Source: Paenibacillaceae bacterium | GTDB lineage: Bacteria > Bacillota > Bacilli > Paenibacillales > NBRC-103111 | Reading direction: 5' to 3' | DNA: 64,000 bases | NCBI GenBank assembly: GCA_029256185.1 | Contig: JAQSYI010000062.1 | Coordinates: 26,658-90,657 of the forward strand | Shown here: positions 25,248-34,400 of the stretch, piece by piece | Layout: each line of letters begins with the position of its first letter | Numbering within the stretch: position 1 is the first letter of the stretch | Notes under the pieces: model-generated | Database searches by the model: none | Told to the model about the DNA's origin: nothing | Seen by the model: only the letters and a program-made list of their open reading frames with translations | Translations under genes and position numbers: made by a program

Positions 25248-25709
25248 GTGTTTCATCCGCTCAGCCTGATTATACCGCTTCTGATTTTGCTGCCCAACCT
25301 GCTCTTCCTGAGATGGCCGCCCAGAGGCAGGCCCGCTGCGGACCAAGCCCCGAAGGAAAGCCTGCTGCTTAAGGCGTCGGAAGGGGCCGGGCAGCTTGGA
25401 GTAATGGCGGCTCCCTTGTTCTTCAGCATCCAGCTTGAATCCGCCTATGAAGCGGTCTCCCTGACAGGAATGCTGTTGTGCTTATTGTTTTATTACCTGG
25501 GCTGGGTCCGCTTTTTCACCGGGAACAGGGAGTACAGGCTGCTCTTCGCCCCCATGCTGGGGATTCCGGCGCCCATGGCGATTTTTCCCGTTGTTTATTT
25601 TATGCTCGCCGCGGCAGTGCTTGGTTCGGGCTACATGCTGCTCTTCAGTCTTATTCTGGCTGCGGGGCATATTCCCATAAGTTTAAGAACTTCCCGCACT
25701 TGTCCGTAA
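25248..25709 (+). CDS. Unknown membrane protein, about four helices
   Basis: A GTG start follows AAAGGGAGATGAC. The 153-aa protein has hydrophobic segments at about residues 5-22, 49-84 (broken by a few charges), 98-118 and 122-142, with a basic loop RWPPRGRPAADQ after the first. The C-terminus SLRTSRTCP is short and basic. No family or catalytic motif was recognised. It lies alone upstream of an orphan response regulator with a 200-bp gap, so no functional link is clear. Confidence 0.65.
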   Translation: MFHPLSLIIPLLILLPNLLFLRWPPRGRPAADQAPKESLLLKASEGAGQLGVMAAPLFFSIQLESAYEAVSLTGMLLCLLFYYLGWVRFFTGNREYRLLFAPMLGIPAPMAIFPVVYFMLAAAVLGSGYMLLFSLILAAGHIPISLRTSRTCP

Positions 25710-25911
25710 GCGTAAGCGGTCCTTGTCCAGTGATAGGTCGCATTCATCCTTCCCGAAAAAAACGCACTCCTCCATTTTCCATTTTAACGTTATAATAGAA
25801 GCTGAATAATCGTGCACCGGCAGTCAGACAGCAGAGGGGGGAGCGCCCGGCCCAAATCATCCGACAATGAATAGGCGCATGAAGGCGCCAGGAAACAGGT
25901 GGTAGATAGGA

Positions 25912-26595
25912 ATGATCAATCATGTACTGATTATCGAGGACAACAAGGAGATGAACGATTCGCTGTGCAGCTTCCTTCAGAGCCATGGCTATAGAACCAC
26001 GGCCGCTTATTCGGGGCTGGTAGGACTGGAGAAGGCCCGCGGCAGAAGCATTGACCTGATTGTGCTGGATCTGATGCTGCCTTACAGAAGCGGAAGCGAG
26101 ATGCTGCGGGAGGTTCGCAACCGGTCCGAGGCGCCTGTAATCGCGGTCGTCTCAGAGGAGATGCAGCATGCATCCATCGCGGAATTCCTGCAATTAGGAG
26201 CGGATGATTGCATCGTTGCTCCCTTCGATCCCGGAGAGCTGCTGACACGGGTAGAGAACGTCCTTCTCACCGCAGCCAAGCCGGTGGCGCCCTCCGGGCT
26301 ATTGACATGGAAGGATCTGGTGCTGCACCGCGAGAGCAAAACGGTTACGGCAGCATCCCGCCCGGTTGTCCTAACTGCCAAGGAGTTTGAAATCCTCGAG
26401 CGCCTCATGCAAACTCCGGACAGGGTACTTTCCAAGGAAAGTCTGTTCGAGAGCATCTGGAATGACAAGTATACCTATGAGGACAAGACTATCAACACCC
26501 ATATCAGCAATCTGCGCACGAAGCTCAAAAAGGCAAATCCGGCCGGCGACTACATCGAAACCGTGTGGGGCGCAGGCTACAAATGCGCCGATTAG
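25912..26595 (+). CDS. Orphan OmpR-family response regulator
   Basis: This 227-aa regulator has a receiver domain (1-115) and a winged-helix DNA-binding domain (about 130-226, with VVLTAKEFEILERLMQTPDRV and INTHISNLRTKLKK). The acidic pocket E9/D10 and the phospho-acceptor D53 (VLDLMLP) are present, and S81 takes the conserved Thr/Ser place. The invariant Lys before the cis-proline is Ala103 (VAPFDP instead of KPF). No histidine kinase gene is nearby. Loss of that Lys often goes with atypical or phosphorylation-independent regulators, so control by a partner kinase is uncertain. A TATAAT at 25791-25796 may be its -10 box. Confidence 0.9.
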   Translation: MINHVLIIEDNKEMNDSLCSFLQSHGYRTTAAYSGLVGLEKARGRSIDLIVLDLMLPYRSGSEMLREVRNRSEAPVIAVVSEEMQHASIAEFLQLGADDCIVAPFDPGELLTRVENVLLTAAKPVAPSGLLTWKDLVLHRESKTVTAASRPVVLTAKEFEILERLMQTPDRVLSKESLFESIWNDKYTYEDKTINTHISNLRTKLKKANPAGDYIETVWGAGYKCAD

Positions 26596-26676
26596 CTCAG
26601 CTTTCCATAAACTTAGAAGCTGCGGGGAAATTAGCTATAGTTTATTTCGTCGCAGTCTCATACGGAGGAATGAAAC

Positions 26677-27558
26677 ATGTATGCCGTCCCAATCAACACC
26701 TTGGCGACTGTCAACGTGCTGGGAAGAATGACCCAGCGCTGCGGTTGGGAGCATAATGGAAAGCGGCACGGAGATCATTTGCTGGTGGCAGTGGTTGGCG
26801 GGGCCTGCACATTTTACTGCGAGACACTAAAGCATGAGATGTCAGCCGGGGATGCTCTGCTTATTCCGGCGGGCACCTCCTATAAGGCGCATACAGATGT
26901 GGAATGTGATTACTATTTCTTTCACTTCCGGACTGATGCGCCCATTGTTCGGGATAAGGGTCCGGAGCTTTCCCCATGGAGCCTTCCGTCCGCGGATAAA
27001 GCCTCTCCGAGCTTCAACATCCGGGAGCGGCCGCAGGCCCAGTCCGGTATCGTCTATGTGCAGGCCAAGACCCGTCTGGACAATCAATACCGGGAAGTGC
27101 TGTTTCTGATCTCCAAGTGCTTCGACAAGCTCTCCAGCCTGGGGCGCTATGATACGCCATTCATCCGTCTTTACTTTACGGAAATTTTGCTCGTTTTAAG
27201 CCAGCAGTTCAAGCAGCAGAGCGGGGAAGCTTATCCTTTGCCGCTTAAGAAGATGATCATGTACGTCAATCAGAATTACACGCTGCCGCTTTCTCTTCAG
27301 GATCTGTCGGAGCACTTCCAACTGTCGAAGCAATACATCTCCCGCTTGTTTGCCGCGCATCTGCGCGTATCGGCCAATCATTACATTCTCACAGTGAAGC
27401 TGTATCATGCCCAGGAGCTTCTGAAATTTTCCAGTATGAATGTAGCGGAAATCTCGGATTACCTGGGATTTTGCAGTCCTTCTTATTTTACCCGGGTGTT
27501 CAAGCAGATGTATGCCATAACTCCCAAGAGGTACCAAGCTCCCGGTTTCATATCGTGA
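26677..27558 (+). CDS. AraC-family regulator with cupin sensor
   Basis: The ATG follows GGAGGAATGAAAC. The 293-aa protein has an N-terminal cupin-like sugar-binding domain (about 5-95, with HGDHLLVAVVGGACTFYC and AGDALLIPAGTSYKA) and a C-terminal double helix-turn-helix (about 190-290, with LSLQDLSEHFQLSKQYISRLF and VAEISDYLGFCSPSYFTRVFK). This is a soluble AraC-type activator of the kind that controls sugar genes. It lies directly before the GH16 glycosidase on the same strand and is its most likely regulator. The inducer is unknown. Confidence 0.92.
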   Translation: MYAVPINTLATVNVLGRMTQRCGWEHNGKRHGDHLLVAVVGGACTFYCETLKHEMSAGDALLIPAGTSYKAHTDVECDYYFFHFRTDAPIVRDKGPELSPWSLPSADKASPSFNIRERPQAQSGIVYVQAKTRLDNQYREVLFLISKCFDKLSSLGRYDTPFIRLYFTEILLVLSQQFKQQSGEAYPLPLKKMIMYVNQNYTLPLSLQDLSEHFQLSKQYISRLFAAHLRVSANHYILTVKLYHAQELLKFSSMNVAEISDYLGFCSPSYFTRVFKQMYAITPKRYQAPGFIS

Positions 27559-27613
27559 CATTCTAATTGCCTCCAGTCCATTATAAAATCATCTCATTCT
27601 GTGGAAGCTTTGC

Positions 27614-27638
27614 TATAATGAAGGTGTAAGCGCTGCAT
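27614..27638 (+). promoter_or_regulatory. -10 box and cre-like site before the GH16 gene
   Basis: TATAAT at 27614-27619 is followed at once by TGTAAGCGCTGCAT (27625-27638). Its first ten bases fit the CcpA cre consensus TGNAARCGNW, but the last positions do not. Its place over the transcription start would suit CcpA repression. No clear -35 box was seen. Confidence 0.35.
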
Positions 27639-27703
27639 ACGGGCCCGTGCAGGATACAGCTATTATAAGCTTCGCCAACTTCCGATCAGGAGATGATCCT
27701 TCC

Positions 27704-28516
27704 ATGAAACCCGTATTGTCCGAGAAGCACGCTGCCAGTCTGTTGCCTGACCACAAAAATTGGACGCTGGTCTGGCATGATGAATTCGATGGACTGGAGC
27801 TGGACCGGTCCAAATGGAGATGCCGCCTTCATCTTATGCAGCAGCGCCACCATACCTTCACAGAGGAAGGAATTATTCTCGACGGCAACAGCCACCTTCT
27901 CTTAAGCCTCACCGAAAAAGACGGGCAATACTATTCTCCCCACCTGCAGACAGGCTCCAACTTCATGGACCGTCCCGGGGACAGCCACGAAAAGTTCACC
28001 TGGCCCATTGCCCAAATTGAAGAACCCGCCTTTATGCATAAATACGGCTATTACGAAATCCGCTGCAAGCTGCAGACCCAGCCCGGCTGGTGGTCCGCCT
28101 TCTGGCTGCAATCTCCCGTCATCGGCTCCTCGCTTGACCCCAGGAAATCAGGGGTAGAGGTGGACATTATGGAGAATTTCACCCGGGACAATGTGGTGCT
28201 CCATAACAATCACTGGAATGGATACGGCAAGGATCATCAGCAGCATGCCTCCGGGAAGCGCCATCTGGAAGACACTCCAGACGGGTTCCATGTATTCGGG
28301 CTGGACTGGAGTCCCGACGGATATACCTATTACATCGACGGCAAGGAATCGTGGCATGTGGACGGGCCTGTATCGGATATCGAGCAATTCATTCTGGTTT
28401 CCACCGAGTGCGAAGGCTACCGGAAGGGAGACGGTCCCCGCGAGGACTTGAAGAGCGCGGTGCTGCCGGATTATTTCATCGTCGATTATGTCCGGGTATA
28501 TGATGAAGTGAAGTAA
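27704..28516 (+). CDS. Glycoside hydrolase family 16 protein
   Basis: The 270-aa protein starts at MKPVLSEKH, 11 bases after AGGAG. A GTG at 27647 in the same frame would add 19 residues but has no clear ribosome binding site. GH16 enzymes hydrolyse beta-1,3/1,4-glucans, agarose, carrageenan or related polymers. The catalytic core E152-V-D154-I-M-E157 (EVDIMENF) is intact, with W-rich segments WWSAFWLQSP and the C-terminal FIVDYVRVYDE typical of the jelly-roll. There is no signal peptide from either start, so the enzyme looks cytoplasmic or is released in another way, and it may act on imported oligosaccharides. Substrate class is not determinable here. Confidence 0.92.
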   Translation: MKPVLSEKHAASLLPDHKNWTLVWHDEFDGLELDRSKWRCRLHLMQQRHHTFTEEGIILDGNSHLLLSLTEKDGQYYSPHLQTGSNFMDRPGDSHEKFTWPIAQIEEPAFMHKYGYYEIRCKLQTQPGWWSAFWLQSPVIGSSLDPRKSGVEVDIMENFTRDNVVLHNNHWNGYGKDHQQHASGKRHLEDTPDGFHVFGLDWSPDGYTYYIDGKESWHVDGPVSDIEQFILVSTECEGYRKGDGPREDLKSAVLPDYFIVDYVRVYDEVK

Positions 28517-28542
28517 ATGAGCGCATGAATTTTGGAGCCGCG

Positions 28543-28570
28543 GCCCTGGGATATTCTCCCGGGGCTTCTT
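28543..28570 (+). terminator. Terminator-like hairpin after the GH16 gene
   Basis: GCCCTGGGA pairs with TCCCGGGGC (one G-T pair) around TATTC, followed by TTCTT. The remaining 28571-28835 has no gene. Just before the next start lies a GAAGCGCTGCTTC dyad that includes a cre-like half. Confidence 0.5.
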
Positions 28571-28835
28571 CGGGCTTACAAGCAAGGCTGTTCTTCGGAA
28601 ATGTCCTTGCACTCACGCACAACCCCAACCGGAACTATCCTGCGGTAAAAAATGATCATGGATATGGAATTCCGAACTGCTCTATGCTAAGAGCAATCCT
28701 GTGTCAAAAGTAAAACGGAAGGAGCAACTGGGTGCTGCCAAGTTGCACAGGACATTTCCCGGTGATATGCTGTTGCCGTGAGCACGGCGCGTAAGCCTGT
28801 CTATTCCATCCGATACTGAAAGGAAGCGCTGCTTC

Positions 28836-31202
28836 ATGAAAATACTTCGGCGTATCAACCGCTTCTACAGACAAAAGTGGATCGTATTCGCGCTTCTTTT
28901 CTCCACGATACCTATTCTCGTGTTCGGTTTATTCATGTATGTAACCGGAACGCGGATTGTGGAGGAGGAAATTGAAAACGCCTCTTTGTCCTCCATCTCC
29001 CAACTGAAGGAGCAGGTGGACATTATCATCAGCCAGGTGGAGCAATTCTCCGCCCAGTACGGGATGCAGTCCAACGCCACAGAGCTGATGAAGATCGGAC
29101 AGAGCCCTTCCTTGCGCTCCATGCTCCTGGTCAATGATCTGAATGAGGATCTGTCTGCCTTCGTCGGTTCAATGAAGGCGCTTCATTCGGCATATCTCTA
29201 CCATATCCCCCAGCAATTATTGATCACCAACACCATTGTCACCTCGCTGCGTCCCGAGGATCAGGTGGATTATACAGGCAGCTTCCGGGACCTGTCGTGG
29301 ATTGAGGGGATCAAGACCGCAGCCGCCGCGCGGCAGCAGGAATATTGGATTCTCCCCCGGTATGTGAGGGAGGGGCAGGAAGAGAGCCGGGCTCTAACTT
29401 ATGTCCGGCTGCTGCCTCTGTTCTACAATGAGCCGAAGGCTGCGCTGGTGGTCAATGTCCGGGCGGACTTCATCGGTCAGATCATCCGGTCCTTTCCTCT
29501 GAATACGGAAGGAGCCCTGCTGGTTTTTTCCAAGGAAGGGGCTCTCATTACCATGACCGGGAATACTAAAGGGGTTAATGCCGGAGTGCTGGAGCGGCTT
29601 ACCGAGCTTCATTATGACGCGCAGGATCAGGAGAGCGGGCGCCGCTCCACGGGTCTGAAGCTTGACGGGCGGGATGTAGTGGTCACGGCGGACCGCTCGC
29701 AGAAGCAGGGCTGGACTTATGTCATGCTGGTCCCCTCCGACGCGGCTTCCGAGAATGTGGAGCGCCTGCGCCAAATTGTGATTGTAACCACATTGGCGCT
29801 GTCTCTGCTCGCAGGCATTATGGCCTTCTTCAGCTTTCAGCGGTTCCGCAAGGGCATGACCCGGCTGGCGGATCTATTGTTTAACCGGGGCCCCAAGACA
29901 TCTCCTGCTGAACAGAACGGAGCCTGGACCACCGGGCAGGAGGATCTGGACCACTTCCAGCGGATGGAGCACCGGATTGCCAATCTGTTCGACGAAGTGG
30001 ATGAGGTAAGAGAGCAGTGGAAGGAGCAGCTGCCCTTGCTGCGCAGCCATTTCCTGCTGTCGGTCCTGTTGGGGCATCACCGCTCCCTGGAGCGGTTGGC
30101 CCAGACGGGTGCGCGGGATATGCATGTTTTCCCCCACAGGCGCTTCTGTCTGCTTATCATCGAGATGGATGACAACGGCGATAACGCCCGCTTCCGCCGC
30201 GAGGACCAGGATCTGTTCTTATACGCGGCGGCGAACATCGCCAATGAGCTGTTTGCCGACATGTGCACGGTAGAGACGGTTCTGACCCGCAAGCAGGCGG
30301 TTGTGGTCATGAACTATCCGGAGGATTGGCGTGAGGAAGAGCCCGTGCGCAAGGCCGATATGCTGAGAGGAGCAATTGCCCGTTTCCTGAAGCAGACTGC
30401 GACAATCGTAGTAGGGAAAAGCAAGGATTCGCTCGATCAGCTCTCTCCCACCTTCTTTGAGAGCCAGATCGCCTTCCAATGGCTGCATGGAGGCAATCAG
30501 GTCGTGCTGGGTCAGGCTTATGTGAATCCCGATCAGGTGGCGGTATATCCGGGAGAACTGGAGCAGCAGATTATGGACCTGCTGGTGGAGGGCCGGTATG
30601 AGCCGGCATGTGAGGCCTTGCGCTTATTGTTCAGATATATGGAGGAGTCCAAGCTGCCTGCGGCGCTGCAGAAGAACTATTCCCTGCAGCTGCTGGTATC
30701 GGTGATGCGGCTGATTCAGAAGTATGAGAATGAGGAGCACAAGGCCTTTCCCGACCGTAATCCCTATGGCGAGCTTCTGCTGCTGGAGAACGGACAGCAG
30801 GCGCTGCAATGGTTTGAGTCGGACCTGCTTTTGCCCGCCGTTTCCTTTCTCATGTCCCTGAAGCATAAGCACGTCAGGGAGGCCATCACCCAAGTGCTCC
30901 AAATTATCGATTCCCATTACAAGCAAGACTTGTCCTTGCAGCTGGCTGCCGATCTGGTCAAGATGAACGCTTATCAGTTGAGCAAGCTGTTCAAGGAGCA
31001 GATGGGTGAGAACTTCATTCACTATGTGACCCGGTACAGGGTGGATAAGATCAAGGAGCTGCTGGTTGAGACGGAGCTGACTATCTCGCAGATTGCGGCT
31101 GCAGTTGGATACAATAACTCCCAGCAGTTGATCCGGGTGTTCAAGAAGGTGGAGAATATCACCCCCGGGGAATACCGGACGGCGAACGGCCGGCAGGTCT
31201 GA
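28836..31202 (+). CDS. Membrane-bound YesN-like AraC-type regulator 1
   Basis: This 788-aa protein has a transmembrane helix at about 15-37, an extracellular Cache-type sensor region (38-310), a second helix at about 313-333, a cytoplasmic middle part, and a C-terminal AraC DNA-binding domain (about 680-788, with LSLQLAADLVKMNAYQLSKLF and ISQIAAAVGYNNSQQLIRVFK). This layout is typical of Paenibacillus regulators that sit next to CUT1 sugar transporters and pectin or xylan genes. It probably senses an oligosaccharide outside the cell and controls the secreted beta-helix protein and transporter downstream. The ATG follows AAAGGAAG. The two other copies of this layout are at 44292 and 60911. Confidence 0.93.
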   Translation: MKILRRINRFYRQKWIVFALLFSTIPILVFGLFMYVTGTRIVEEEIENASLSSISQLKEQVDIIISQVEQFSAQYGMQSNATELMKIGQSPSLRSMLLVNDLNEDLSAFVGSMKALHSAYLYHIPQQLLITNTIVTSLRPEDQVDYTGSFRDLSWIEGIKTAAAARQQEYWILPRYVREGQEESRALTYVRLLPLFYNEPKAALVVNVRADFIGQIIRSFPLNTEGALLVFSKEGALITMTGNTKGVNAGVLERLTELHYDAQDQESGRRSTGLKLDGRDVVVTADRSQKQGWTYVMLVPSDAASENVERLRQIVIVTTLALSLLAGIMAFFSFQRFRKGMTRLADLLFNRGPKTSPAEQNGAWTTGQEDLDHFQRMEHRIANLFDEVDEVREQWKEQLPLLRSHFLLSVLLGHHRSLERLAQTGARDMHVFPHRRFCLLIIEMDDNGDNARFRREDQDLFLYAAANIANELFADMCTVETVLTRKQAVVVMNYPEDWREEEPVRKADMLRGAIARFLKQTATIVVGKSKDSLDQLSPTFFESQIAFQWLHGGNQVVLGQAYVNPDQVAVYPGELEQQIMDLLVEGRYEPACEALRLLFRYMEESKLPAALQKNYSLQLLVSVMRLIQKYENEEHKAFPDRNPYGELLLLENGQQALQWFESDLLLPAVSFLMSLKHKHVREAITQVLQIIDSHYKQDLSLQLAADLVKMNAYQLSKLFKEQMGENFIHYVTRYRVDKIKELLVETELTISQIAAAVGYNNSQQLIRVFKKVENITPGEYRTANGRQV

Positions 31203-31360
31203 ATTGCGTCATTTTCAGGGAGAGCCGGATGCAAAAACTGGACATTGCTTTGGAATGAATTCCTATTTACGCTTAACTGGCATAACGGAATGCATCCAGA
31301 GCTTTTTCTATTATGCTGCAACGAAGGGAGATGAGTGAGGAGGCACGGTTCATCAGAATG

Positions 31361-31388
31361 TTGTAAGCGCAACCATGGACGGTATATT
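31361..31388 (+). promoter_or_regulatory. Sigma-A promoter with an embedded perfect cre site
   Basis: TTGTAA (31361-31366) and TATATT (31383-31388) are spaced by 16 bases. The sequence TGTAAGCGCAACCA at 31362-31375 matches the CcpA cre consensus TGNAARCGNWWNCA at every position and overlaps the -35 box and spacer. This predicts carbon catabolite repression of the beta-helix gene. Confidence 0.7.
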
Positions 31389-31411
31389 TTTGGAGAGGAT
31401 GATATTAAGGA

Positions 31412-34400
31412 ATGAAAAAGCCAACGGTATTTATATTCATGTTCGCCCTGCTGGCCAGTATATGGGCCATTGCCGCCCTTTCGGGAACCGCAACTGCGAA
31501 CGGGACTCCTTCTGCAAGCTATGTAAGCACCGATTCTCAGACTCAGGGAAATTGGTTAGGCAGCTATGGCGCGGAGGGTTATCTGCTTCCCTTTTATTCC
31601 ACGGCATTGACGAGCGGCAGGGATTCACCCTTGGCGGCGGATGTGGCGGAGCTTCCGGATTATATCGCCAGCTACACCAAGAGCGGCGCCACTTACTGGG
31701 CCAGCACGCCTCATTCTGATCCCCGCGCCTTGCAGGCTCCCGATGGATTGTCACGGAAGAGGATGACCGTGTATGCGGCTCCCAGCTTCACGTTCACGTT
31801 TAACGCGGTGGACACTGATCCCCATCTGTTCACCATCTATACCACGGACTTCGCCAGCTCCGAGACGGTCTCGCAAAAATTCCAAATCCTCAATCTGAGC
31901 AATCAGGTGCTTGCCGAGCAGGTGGTGGACACCATTAACGGAGGGAAGTACATTACCTTCGAGGTCAGCGGCAGCTTTCGTCTGAAGGGAAGCTCGCTAA
32001 TTAGCGGAAACCGCACTTACGCACTGGGCTTTTTCTTTGACCCAATCGTTCCTCAGACCATCACGAATCTAGAGGTTGAAGCCGGCAGCAACAGGCAGGC
32101 GCTCGTAAGCTGGGCGGATTCCGCTGCAACAAGCACCGGTTATGCTGTTCTGAGACAAGAAGAGGGAGAGAGCTTCTTTCGCAAGATAGCAGAGACGGGC
32201 TCCGGCATAACCACTTACCAGGACTTGAATCTGACTCCCGGCAAGACTTATTCCTATGCCATCCAGAATATTGCCGGGAAGCTGCACTCGCAGCCGTCCC
32301 CCGCACAGGATGTCACCATCATCCAATACTCACCCACTACACTGGCATTCCTTCATCCCGGAGCCATCGAATTGGGCGAGCCCGGTGCAACAACAGAATT
32401 GGCAACCGTTCTGAAGGATGTATACGGGAATTTCCTGAGTGGTCACACCGTTTCGTATGAGCTGGTTGGTGAATATGTGGGCAGTTATATTCCGTCGGAA
32501 ATCGGCTCAGCCGTGACAGATGCTTCCGGAGAAGCCAGATTGCTGTATGCCCCTGACTTTGCAGGCTCGTATACCGTCAGGGCAAGCATTGAACCTGATG
32601 ATATTCTTATGCTGGATGGAACAGTGGCGGAGACGGCGCTGTCTGTGGCCAATCCGGTGTGGGATATGCCGCCTGTTATCCTCCATGTTACGGATGCCGT
32701 ATCGCCCGGAATGCTGGTCGGTGTTAACGGGCATGCCTTGAAGACGGAGGATTGGGAGGATTTGTCGGTTGCCGTTGAGCCGGTAACGGGCAGTCCCGGC
32801 GCGCAGCCTTCCAATAATGCCGTAGAGCTGGAGATTGTCCAGAAGGATGAGATGGCCGGCCAATTCGTGACCGTCCGCTTTCCGGAGGAGGCTGCTCCAG
32901 GAGATTATTATCTCTGGGTCCAAAACGATTACGGCTGGAGCGAGCCCTTTCAATTAAACGCGCCCCGTCCCAAGTTTTTATCCGAATACGAGGTGTTTGA
33001 GGGTCTGTCCATTGAGATGTCCGGCAGGAATCTCATGGCGGCGGAATTCGGCTCCGGCGCTGCTACCCAAGTACGCATGAAGAACAGCAGCGCGCAGTAC
33101 GAACTGCCTCTGGAGCGGGTAACTCCTTATTCCGTCTTGTTCAAGGTTGAAGGCGTTCCGCTGGGACAATATGATGTGGAGATTTCGAGCAACGGCGGTG
33201 TTACCTGGCATGGGATGGAGAGCGGACAGACCCTTACTGTAGTGGCGGCCGGGGACGACCCGCTTGGCTTAGGGGTGGCCTGGGCCAAAAACTTTAATTG
33301 GGATGATGTCTTTGATGTGACCGGTTATGGGGCACTGGGGGACGGTATTGCGAATGATACGCAAGCGGTTCAGGATGCCATTGATGCTGCCGGACTTAAC
33401 GGAGGAGGAGTGGTATTTTTCCCTGAGGGCACTTACAATGCTACCCGGTTGTTTTTGCCGGAGGGCGTGGTGCTGATGGGAGAGAGCCGGGAGCTCTCCT
33501 TGCTGGTGCATATTGGGAATAAGAGCAATTTCATTACCTCCAGCGGTAATGCCAAGATTGCAGGCCGCAATGGAGTAGCGCGTCTTGGTCTCCGCGCAGC
33601 AGACGATGTTATTTATCCCGATGTGTTCATCTGGTTTGGTCAAGATTGGAACAGTGCGGTGAATAACCGTCAGCTGCGGACTGCCAGCCAATTTTTTGTC
33701 GTGGACGCAAGCATCGAATATCCTGTCCTGGAGGAAGTGGATACTTCGGCGGGAAGCGGCCGGGGATATGGTCTCATCATAGTGGCCGATGAGCGGTTTC
33801 TGTTCAAGAACAACCGCACGGTAGGCTGGTCGGCGCAATATACCCGGATTATTATGAATGAGTATGTTCAAAGCATCGGCAATTATATTGAATACAGCGA
33901 AGGCCATTTGCCCAGCAACGCGTATTATACCTTTGTCCGGGACAATGAAATCGTGATTCGTGCGGAGATGGATGTGGAGGTGCACGGGATTGCGGTGAGG
34001 TTGAACAGCCATGTGGAGAATAATGTGGTGTATTATCATGGGGCGGACTTGAAAACCACCTATAATAATGACGGAGAGTCCATCTTTGCGGAGACGCCCG
34101 AAGGCCAATTTGCTATGGGCAGAATATTGGGAGTGTCCGGGGATTTGCTTACCCTTGCCCCCGTCCAGCCGATTGGTGAAACGACGGAGAGATCCGGGCT
34201 GCTGACTCTGGCGATTATTGAAGGCAAAGGCTTGGGCCAGAAGCGTCATGTGGTATTGGAGGAAGGAACCGTATACCGTCTGGCGGACAACGCCTGGGAT
34301 ATTGAACCCGATTCCACAAGCAAGTTTTCCTTGCTGACGCCCAATGAGAATCTTACCATCTATAACAATACCATTCTGGACGGTCAACGGGGCATCTGGC

